11,820 nucleotides of DNA from JAXHUA01 sp034189695 (lineage in GTDB: Bacteria; Chloroflexota; Dehalococcoidia; E44-bin15), in the NCBI GenBank assembly GCA_034189695.1, contig JAXHUA010000099.1, forward strand, positions 1 to 11,820, read 5' to 3'. Made by a program: the position numbers and the translations under genes. Positions 1 through 6,297 of the stretch are shown in pieces. A model generated the notes under the pieces. That model was not told where the DNA came from and did no database searches. It worked only from the letters and a program-made list of their open reading frames with translations. Every line of letters starts with the position of its first letter. The stretch's first letter is position 1.

Positions 1-92
1 GGGCGATGGCGGTATGCAGGTGCCGCGTGGTGGACCGGGGGAAGCGTGGCGAAGCGGGTGTCAGATGGTGTTCGTGCCTACAATATGAGATA

Positions 93-107
93 GCATATAT
101 GCGCGCA
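93..107. repeat. Overlapping palindromes upstream of the operon promoter
   Basis: GCATATATGC (93-102) is a perfect palindrome and overlaps a second one, TGCGCGCA (100-107). They lie about 60 bases upstream of the -35 box, inside the AT-rich island. This is a plausible binding position for an activator or repressor, but there is only one site and no regulator gene in the window, so an operator role is speculative. The first 85 bases of the window are GC-rich and show no gene I can support. Confidence 0.25.
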
Positions 108-166
108 TCGCAAAGAGCTACCAGTTGCTATATCGGAAAACTATATTGCATAATTTTGTAGAGATA

Positions 167-195
167 TTGACAAGCAGACTTAGAGGGAATATCAT
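167..195 (+). promoter_or_regulatory. Sigma-70-type promoter for the glycyl radical enzyme operon
   Basis: A perfect -35 box TTGACA (167-172) is followed, after a 17-base spacer, by TATCAT (190-195), a 5 of 6 match to the -10 consensus. An overlapping perfect TATAAT lies at 200-205 but has no good -35 partner. The promoter sits in an AT-rich island (about 85-215) in otherwise GC-rich DNA. Transcription would begin near 202, about 30 bases before the ATG of the small Fe-S subunit. No experimental start is known; this is a consensus match. Confidence 0.6.
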
Positions 196-233
196 AATGT
201 ATAATCCTTCGGATAACGCAGAGGAGGTGAGTC

Positions 234-584
234 ATGCCACGGAGAAAGAGCGAATTCGGGACGGCCAGGGAGGACTTTCTGGGAGCGCAGGAGCAGGTCA
301 AGGAAGAGATGCCGGAGAAGGCATGCGGGAAGTGCAAGCACTTCTTCGCCTCCTCCTCTCTCGGCGCCGCCGGTGGTGACTGCACGAAGCTCAAGACGGG
401 GACCAACATCACCAAGGATCCGCCGGTCTTTGTGAGCGAGGGGGAAGCGAACTACCAGACCGAGATCAGAAGGGACGCCAGCAAGTGCACGTATTACGAG
501 GAGATGGAGTTAGTCGACACGGACATTGGCCAGGCATTCGACCCGCGGTACAGCCGCCACGTCAGGCAGATGATGAAGGAGTAG
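234..584 (+). CDS. Small Fe-S accessory subunit of a glycyl radical enzyme (BssB/BssC-like)
   Basis: This 116-residue soluble protein has four cysteines, Cys31-x2-Cys34, Cys50 and Cys85, suited to one [4Fe-4S] cluster. The CGKCKHFF stretch followed by GDC resembles the high-potential-iron-protein-like small subunits of benzylsuccinate synthase and hydroxyphenylacetate decarboxylase, which bind and stabilise the radical-bearing large subunit. It lies directly upstream of that large subunit, with the same strand and a 106-base gap, which supports the assignment. The start is set by GGAGG at 223-227, six bases before ATG. At 116 residues it is longer than the 60-80 residues I recall for BssC and BssB. 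The extra length is a charged N-terminal stretch (residues 1-30), the 34-residue gap between Cys50 and Cys85, and a C-terminal tail. I cannot tell from sequence alone whether it corresponds to the beta or the gamma type. Confidence 0.7.
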   Translation: MPRRKSEFGTAREDFLGAQEQVKEEMPEKACGKCKHFFASSSLGAAGGDCTKLKTGTNITKDPPVFVSEGEANYQTEIRRDASKCTYYEEMELVDTDIGQAFDPRYSRHVRQMMKE

Positions 585-690
585 GTCGATACACGCCAGT
601 TGAAGGACAAGGCAAGGGGGTGGTAGCGCATAAGGGACCAACAGGCGAGATTTCCGGCTTCGACGGTGAAACTGTTGAAGGAGGCGCGAA

Positions 691-3234
691 ATGGCAGATG
701 TAATTGCCAAGACCAGCGGGGCGCCGGACAAGCCCTTGGAGGAGCTCGAGAAGGAGCGGGCATGGTGGTGGGCCTCGGAGAAGAAACGGTCCCCCAGGCT
801 GGACTACCTGAGGAAGGCGGCGTGGAAGAAGGGCCGGAGGGGTGGGGAGTATGAGCCCGGGCTGAAGATCGACATCGAGGGCCAGGAGCTGTTCACCGAG
901 GCGTGGCAGGCAGCCGAGGGCGACCCGATCTCTCTCAGGCGAGCCAAGGCGCTGGCCTGGATGCTGGAGAACAAGACGCTTTTCATCACCGACCATGCAC
1001 AGTTGGTCGGCTTCGAGGGGACCCTTCCCAACACGATCTATTACCTCGTTGCCGGTAGCCGGTTCACCAACGATGAGATCTACAACGACCCCATCCTCAT
1101 ACCGGAGCCGAGAGAGGAATCGCTGAAGAGACTGGCTGAGCTACACACCTACTGGAACCCGCGTGACAGCATAGGCGATGTGTTTCGGTTCATCCTGCCC
1201 GAGGATGCGGTGAAGTACATCAAGTCAACGCTTATGTGGGGGTTCCCCAACGGTGGCAGCTTCGGCTATGCCGGCAAGGACTACGAGTACATCTTCGGGC
1301 CGGACCAGAAGGTTGGCGGCGGCAAGGGGTTCCAGGACATGATCGACGAGATCCAGGAGGAGATCGACAGCGCGGAGGCCAAGCTGCTCGATGGGACGCC
1401 GGACGGCGCTGAGCTCGGGCTGTATGAGAAGCTGCCCAACTGGGAGGCGATGCAGGTCGTTCTGGAGGGGTGCATCGGGCAGTCGCGGCGCTACGCGCGG
1501 CTGGCGCGGATAATCGCGGAGAACTTCGAGCCGGACGCGAAGCGGAAGGAGGAGCTGCTGCGGCTGGCGGAGACATGCGAGCGTGTGCCGGCGCAGCCGG
1601 CGCGGACGTTGCAGGAGTACCTGCAATACCAGCACTACATCCAGGTGTGGACCAGGAACGAGTCCACTGAGTCGGCATGGCCGACGCGGCCGGACTACTA
1701 CGGGTGGCCGTACTACAACAACGACGTGAACGTCGAGAAGCGGCTGACGAAGGACGAGGCGCTCGACCTGGTGGGCGAGTTCCTCATCCGCGGCTACGAG
1801 ATGGGCCACTTCCTCGGTAGAATGGGTGCCGAGGCGTTGCAGGGGATTGTCGGGACGTGGGTGTGGACGCTTGGTGGAGTGAACAAGGACGGCAGCGATG
1901 CCTGCACCGACCTGACGATGGCCTTTCTTGAGGCGGCGAGGTTGGTGCGGGTGTCGAACCCGACATTCGGGTTCCGGTGGCACCCGCAGGTGAAGGACGA
2001 GGTGATGCGGGAGGTATTCGAGTGCATCCGGCAGGGGCTGGGGTACCCGTCACTGCGGAACGACCCAGTGCTGATAGCGAACGGGATGTACTGGCACAAG
2101 CATCCGCTGGAGGAGATGAGGACGTGGGTACACCAGGCGTGCATGTCGCCGTGTCCGACGACGAAGTACGGGTATCAGCCATGCCGCATGGCGTCGGCGA
2201 CGATGAATACGGCGAAGATGATCGAGTATGCCCTGCATGACGGGTATGACCACTGTTTGCAGATGCAGATGGGGCCGCACACGGGTGATGCGCGGCAGTT
2301 CACCGACTTCGAGCAGTTGTTCGAGGCGTGGGTGAAGCAGATGGAGTGGTTGATGAACTTCGGCGTGCGTATCGTCAACAAGGGCAGGGTGGAGTCTCAC
2401 CAGAACTGGGGCCGGCCGTTCCTGTCTGGGATCTCGGAGAGGTCGGTGGAGAGCGGATTTGACGCGGTGGACCCGAGGTCGGGGGAGCGAGGCAACAGCT
2501 GGGTAACGTTCTTCACGTGGGTGGAGAATCCCGACGCGCTGGCGGCGGTGAAGAAGATGGTGTTTGATGAGAAGAAGTACACCATGGACCAGTTGGTCAC
2601 GGCGCTGCAGGCGAACTGGGAAGGGTACGAGGAGATGAGGCTGGACTTCGTGAAGAACGCGCCGAAGTGGGGCAACGACGACGATTACGTGGACGATATC
2701 ATGGTGCGGTGCTTGAGGGAGGTAGCGCGTCACTCGAACGAGTTGAAGGACCCGTGCGGGAATCCGTGGCCGTGCCTGCCGGAGAACGTGAGTGGGAACA
2801 TTCACTTCTCGAACCAGGTACATGCGTTGCCCAATGGCAGGAGATGGGGCGACGCGCTGTACGATGGTGGTATATCGCCTGGTCCCGGGCTGGACAAGAA
2901 GGGGCCGACGGCGGTGTTGAAGTCGTGTGGCAAGATCAACCACATCAGTGATGGTCGGGCGTTCCTGCTGAACCAGAGGCTATCGCCGACGCAGCTTGCA
3001 GGGGAGAAGGGGTACCAGCTATGGAAGGCGTACATGAAGACGTGGGCCGACCTGGGGCTGGACCATGTGCAGTTCAACATGGTGGATGATGCGACGTTGC
3101 GGGCGGCGCAGCGGGAGCCCGAGAAGTACCAGGAGCTGATAGTGCGGGTGGCTGGGTATAGCGCGCACTTTGTGGACATCAGCCGCAAGACGCAGGACAA
3201 CATCATCCAGAGGACGGTGCAGGGCCTGGGCTAG
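691..3234 (+). CDS. Glycyl radical enzyme large subunit, benzylsuccinate/alkylsuccinate synthase family (copy 1)
   Basis: The gene encodes 847 residues, the usual length for fumarate-adding glycyl radical enzymes. The C-terminal motif VRVAGYSAHF carries the radical glycine, Gly822, 25 residues from the end. The thiyl-radical cysteine is Cys484 in HQACMSPCPTTKYG. The eliminase/decarboxylase CxE glutamate is absent (Ser486), and Arg499 lies 15 residues downstream, matching the Cys493/Arg508 spacing I recall for benzylsuccinate synthase. Trp604 likewise falls where that enzyme has Trp613. The N-terminal PFL-like domain spans roughly residues 60-700. The expected reaction is radical addition of a hydrocarbon C-H carbon to fumarate in the cytoplasm. 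The start follows AAGGAGG (678-684), six bases before ATG. Activation needs a radical-SAM partner, which is not in the window. The substrate (alkane, toluene-like or other) is undetermined. Confidence 0.85.
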   Translation: MADVIAKTSGAPDKPLEELEKERAWWWASEKKRSPRLDYLRKAAWKKGRRGGEYEPGLKIDIEGQELFTEAWQAAEGDPISLRRAKALAWMLENKTLFITDHAQLVGFEGTLPNTIYYLVAGSRFTNDEIYNDPILIPEPREESLKRLAELHTYWNPRDSIGDVFRFILPEDAVKYIKSTLMWGFPNGGSFGYAGKDYEYIFGPDQKVGGGKGFQDMIDEIQEEIDSAEAKLLDGTPDGAELGLYEKLPNWEAMQVVLEGCIGQSRRYARLARIIAENFEPDAKRKEELLRLAETCERVPAQPARTLQEYLQYQHYIQVWTRNESTESAWPTRPDYYGWPYYNNDVNVEKRLTKDEALDLVGEFLIRGYEMGHFLGRMGAEALQGIVGTWVWTLGGVNKDGSDACTDLTMAFLEAARLVRVSNPTFGFRWHPQVKDEVMREVFECIRQGLGYPSLRNDPVLIANGMYWHKHPLEEMRTWVHQACMSPCPTTKYGYQPCRMASATMNTAKMIEYALHDGYDHCLQMQMGPHTGDARQFTDFEQLFEAWVKQMEWLMNFGVRIVNKGRVESHQNWGRPFLSGISERSVESGFDAVDPRSGERGNSWVTFFTWVENPDALAAVKKMVFDEKKYTMDQLVTALQANWEGYEEMRLDFVKNAPKWGNDDDYVDDIMVRCLREVARHSNELKDPCGNPWPCLPENVSGNIHFSNQVHALPNGRRWGDALYDGGISPGPGLDKKGPTAVLKSCGKINHISDGRAFLLNQRLSPTQLAGEKGYQLWKAYMKTWADLGLDHVQFNMVDDATLRAAQREPEKYQELIVRVAGYSAHFVDISRKTQDNIIQRTVQGLG

Positions 3235-3438
3235 GAAGTGATGTGAAACCTCCGACTGAAGGCGAACGTGCCGGGCTGTTGAGAAAGCGGCGGCTTGTGT
3301 CGGTAGTTGGTCTGGGCCTTTGATGTGGGTGCAGCACAGCGACGCGATATTTAGAGGAGGTGGTTGGCTGTTCCGAGTTGCGTTGCGATTCGACGGAGAT
3401 GTTTGGCTATAAGATTTCAGATGAGGAGGTAGAACGGG
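3235..3438 (+). other. Unique spacer between the two glycyl radical gene copies
   Basis: These 204 bases separate two near-identical genes yet resemble neither the spacer before copy 1 nor the sequence after copy 2. I see no remnant of the small subunit gene. An isolated GAGGAGGTGG at about 3354-3363 looks like a ribosome binding site, but the reading frame behind it (GTG at 3360) runs into copy 2 in the wrong frame, so I do not call it a gene. There is no strong terminator, so copy 2 is probably co-transcribed with copy 1. A weak TTGCGA (3383) / TATAAG (3408) pair has a 19-base spacer. Confidence 0.5.
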
Positions 3439-5982
3439 ATGGCAGATGTAATTGCCAAGACCAGCGGGGCGCCGGACAAGCCCTTGGAGGAGCTCGAGAA
3501 AGAGCGGGCATGGTGGTGGGCCTCGGAGAAGAAACGGTCCCCCAGGCTGGACTACCTGAGGAAGGCGGCGTGGAAGAAGGGCCGGAGGGGTGGGGAGTAT
3601 GAGCCCGGGCTGAAGATCGACATCGAGGGCCAGGAGCTGTTCACCGAGGCGTGGCAGGCAGCCGAGGGCGACCCGATCTCTCTCAGGCGAGCCAAGGCGC
3701 TGGCCTGGATGCTGGAGAACAAGACGCTTTTCATCACCGACCATGCACAGTTGGTCGGCTTCGAGGGGACCCTTCCCAACACGATCTATTACCTCGTTGC
3801 CGGTAGCCGGTTCACCAACGATGAGATCTACAACGACCCCATCCTCATACCGGAGCCGAGAGAGGAATCGCTGAAGAGACTGGCTGAGCTACACACCTAC
3901 TGGAACCCGCGTGACAGCATAGGCGATGTGTTTCGGTTCATCCTGCCCGAGGATGCGGTGAAGTACATCAAGTCAACGCTTATGTGGGGGTTCCCCAACG
4001 GTGGCAGCTTCGGCTATGCCGGCAAGGACTACGAGTACATCTTCGGGCCGGACCAGAAGGTTGGCGGCGGCAAGGGGTTCCAGGACATGATCGACGAGAT
4101 CCAGGAGGAGATCGACAGCGCGGAGGCCAAGCTGCTCGATGGGACGCCGGACGGCGCTGAGCTCGGGCTGTATGAGAAGCTGCCCAACTGGGAGGCGATG
4201 CAGGTCGTTCTGGAGGGGTGCATCGGGCAGTCGCGGCGCTACGCGCGGCTGGCGCGGATAATCGCGGAGAACTTCGAGCCGGACGCGAAGCGGAAGGAGG
4301 AGCTGCTGCGGCTGGCGGAGACATGCGAGCGTGTGCCGGCGCAGCCGGCGCGGACGTTGCAGGAGTACCTGCAATACCAGCACTACATCCAGGTGTGGAC
4401 CAGGAACGAGTCCACTGAGTCGGCATGGCCGACGCGGCCGGACTACTACGGGTGGCCGTACTACAACAACGACGTGAACGTCGAGAAGCGGCTGACGAAG
4501 GACGAGGCGCTCGACCTGGTGGGCGAGTTCCTCATCCGCGGCTACGAGATGGGCCACTTCCTCGGTAGAATGGGTGCCGAGGCGTTGCAGGGGATTGTCG
4601 GGACGTGGGTGTGGACGCTTGGTGGAGTGAACAAGGACGGCAGCGATGCCTGCACCGACCTGACGATGGCCTTTCTTGAGGCGGCGAGGTTGGTGCGGGT
4701 GTCGAACCCGACATTCGGGTTCCGGTGGCACCCGCAGGTGAAGGACGAGGTGATGCGGGAGGTATTCGAGTGCATCCGGCAGGGGCTGGGGTACCCGTCA
4801 CTGCGGAACGACCCAGTGCTGATAGCGAACGGGATGTACTGGCACAAGCATCCGCTGGAGGAGATGAGGACGTGGGTACACCAGGCGTGCATGTCGCCGT
4901 GTCCGACGACGAAGTACGGGTATCAGCCATGCCGCATGGCGTCGGCGACGATGAATACGGCGAAGATGATCGAGTATGCCCTGCATGACGGGTATGACCA
5001 CTGTTTGCAGATGCAGATGGGGCCGCACACGGGTGATGCGCGGCAGTTCACCGACTTCGAGCAGTTGTTCGAGGCGTGGGTGAAGCAGATGGAGTGGTTG
5101 ATGAACTTCGGCGTGCGTATCGTCAACAAGGGCAGGGTGGAGTCTCACCAGAACTGGGGCCGGCCGTTCCTGTCTGGGATCTCGGAGAGGTCGGTGGAGA
5201 GCGGATTTGACGCGGTGGACCCGAGGTCGGGGGAGCGAGGCAACAGCTGGGTAACGTTCTTCACGTGGGTGGAGAATCCCGACGCGCTGGCGGCGGTGAA
5301 GAAGATGGTGTTTGATGAGAAGAAGTACACCATGGACCAGTTGGTCACGGCGCTGCAGGCGAACTGGGAAGGGTACGAGGAGATGAGGCTGGACTTCGTG
5401 AAGAACGCGCCGAAGTGGGGCAACGACGACGATTACGTGGACGATATCATGGTGCGGTGCTTGAGGGAGGTAGCGCGTCACTCGAACGAGTTGAAGGACC
5501 CGTGCGGGAATCCGTGGCCGTGCCTGCCGGAGAACGTGAGTGGGAACATTCACTTCTCGAACCAGGTACATGCGTTGCCCAATGGCAGGAGATGGGGCGA
5601 CGCGCTGTACGATGGTGGTATATCGCCTGGTCCCGGGCTGGACAAGAAGGGGCCGACGGCGGTGTTGAAGTCGTGTGGCAAGATCAACCACATCAGTGAT
5701 GGTCGGGCGTTCCTGCTGAACCAGAGGCTATCGCCGACGCAGCTTGCAGGGGAGAAGGGGTACCAGCTATGGAAGGCGTACATGAAGACGTGGGCCGACC
5801 TGGGGCTGGACCATGTGCAGTTCAACATGGTGGATGATGCGACGCTGCGAGCGGCGCAGCGGGAGCCCGAGAAGTACCAGGAGCTGATAGTGCGGGTGGC
5901 TGGGTATAGCGCGCACTTTGTGGACATCAGCCGCAAGACGCAGGACAACATTATCCAGAGGACGGTGCAGGGACTGGGCTAG
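3439..5982 (+). CDS. Glycyl radical enzyme large subunit, benzylsuccinate/alkylsuccinate synthase family (copy 2)
   Basis: This second tandem gene encodes an 847-residue protein identical to that of copy 1, with the same Cys484 (codon at 4888), Arg499 and Gly822 (codon at 5902). Comparing the copies at an offset of 2748 bases I find five substitutions: 753/3501, 3097/5845, 3102/5850, 3204/5952 and 3225/5973. All are silent, and all lie within 65 bases of the start or about 140 bases of the stop. Translation starts from its own AGGAGGT (3424-3430), eight bases before ATG, unlike the site used by copy 1. It ends 29 bases before a strong hairpin. There is no second small-subunit gene, so both copies presumably share the one at 234-584. 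The duplicate may raise dosage of a slow enzyme or be a recent event still being homogenised. Confidence 0.85.
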   Translation: MADVIAKTSGAPDKPLEELEKERAWWWASEKKRSPRLDYLRKAAWKKGRRGGEYEPGLKIDIEGQELFTEAWQAAEGDPISLRRAKALAWMLENKTLFITDHAQLVGFEGTLPNTIYYLVAGSRFTNDEIYNDPILIPEPREESLKRLAELHTYWNPRDSIGDVFRFILPEDAVKYIKSTLMWGFPNGGSFGYAGKDYEYIFGPDQKVGGGKGFQDMIDEIQEEIDSAEAKLLDGTPDGAELGLYEKLPNWEAMQVVLEGCIGQSRRYARLARIIAENFEPDAKRKEELLRLAETCERVPAQPARTLQEYLQYQHYIQVWTRNESTESAWPTRPDYYGWPYYNNDVNVEKRLTKDEALDLVGEFLIRGYEMGHFLGRMGAEALQGIVGTWVWTLGGVNKDGSDACTDLTMAFLEAARLVRVSNPTFGFRWHPQVKDEVMREVFECIRQGLGYPSLRNDPVLIANGMYWHKHPLEEMRTWVHQACMSPCPTTKYGYQPCRMASATMNTAKMIEYALHDGYDHCLQMQMGPHTGDARQFTDFEQLFEAWVKQMEWLMNFGVRIVNKGRVESHQNWGRPFLSGISERSVESGFDAVDPRSGERGNSWVTFFTWVENPDALAAVKKMVFDEKKYTMDQLVTALQANWEGYEEMRLDFVKNAPKWGNDDDYVDDIMVRCLREVARHSNELKDPCGNPWPCLPENVSGNIHFSNQVHALPNGRRWGDALYDGGISPGPGLDKKGPTAVLKSCGKINHISDGRAFLLNQRLSPTQLAGEKGYQLWKAYMKTWADLGLDHVQFNMVDDATLRAAQREPEKYQELIVRVAGYSAHFVDISRKTQDNIIQRTVQGLG

Positions 5983-6011
5983 AGACGTACGGCGAGCAAA
6001 GGTTTGAGGTT

Positions 6012-6042
6012 TTGGGCCCCCCGACTCGGTCGGGGGGCTCAA
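6012..6042 (+). terminator. Strong GC-rich hairpin ending the glycyl radical operon
   Basis: The two arms, 6012-6025 and 6029-6042, pair over 14 positions (one G-T wobble) around a three-base TCG loop, with a GCCCCCCGAC / GTCGGGGGGC core. It begins 30 bases after the copy 2 stop codon. A uridine run after the stem is lacking on the + strand, so it is not a textbook intrinsic terminator. Its position and stability still favour termination or 3'-end protection, separating this operon from the alcohol dehydrogenase gene. Confidence 0.6.
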
Positions 6043-6225
6043 GTATTGTGAGGAGAGGAGCCGAAGAAAGAAGGCTGGGGGACATGTCTGCAGTCAACTG
6101 ACCGCCCCTCGGCCAGGCCAGCCGACAGGCGGGTTCGACGAAAGGTGTCTTGAGAAGCGTGGCAGCGCGGCGGCGACTCGTGTCCGGCCTGTGGGCCGCG
6201 CCAGGGTTATGGTGCGACGGAGCAC

Positions 6226-6254
6226 TTGTCGTCGTGGGCCCAACTGTGTACAAT
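6226..6254 (+). promoter_or_regulatory. Probable promoter of the alcohol dehydrogenase-AOR operon
   Basis: TTGTCG (6226-6231, 4 of 6 at -35) and TACAAT (6249-6254, 5 of 6 at -10) are separated by exactly 17 bases. Transcription would begin near 6261, leaving a leader of about 37 bases before the ATG at 6298. The rest of the 6043-6297 spacer holds no gene that I can support. It contains only a weak distant inverted repeat (6121-6130 with 6187-6196, 9 of 10 matching). Confidence 0.45.
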
Positions 6255-6297
6255 TGCGTTCCCACGTATGAGACAATCTGGGAAGGAGGTGCAGGCG

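Noticed and set aside
2050..2943. Long antisense reading frames inside both glycyl radical genes (297 and 252 residues)
   Set aside because: They are mirror frames of a GC-rich, codon-biased gene, have Arg/Pro/His-rich composition without domains, and occur identically in both copies only because the DNA is duplicated.
3279..3330. Similarity between the flank after copy 1 and 6149-6190 (TTGAGAA...GCGGCGGC...GTGTC)
   Set aside because: The match is short, gapped and of GC-rich low complexity, and lies at different distances from the two stop codons, so common ancestry of the flanks is not supported.
3383..3413. Promoter for copy 2 (TTGCGA, 19-base spacer, TATAAG)
   Set aside because: Matches are weak, the spacer is long, and the start would fall only a few bases before the ribosome binding site; read-through from the upstream promoter is simpler.
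3360..3602. Small frame starting GTG after a good ribosome-binding-like sequence in the spacer
   Set aside because: It reads into copy 2 out of frame, and the distal part is just a shadow of the glycyl radical gene.
691..5982. Tandem copies as an assembly error
   Set aside because: The two copies have different flanks and ribosome binding sites and carry five distinguishing bases, which a simple duplicated contig segment would not show; raw-read confirmation is still worthwhile.
6226..6297. Earlier ATG for the alcohol dehydrogenase, adding 24 residues
   Set aside because: It overlaps the likely promoter and lacks a ribosome binding site; the ATG at 6298 has AAGGAGGT at proper spacing.
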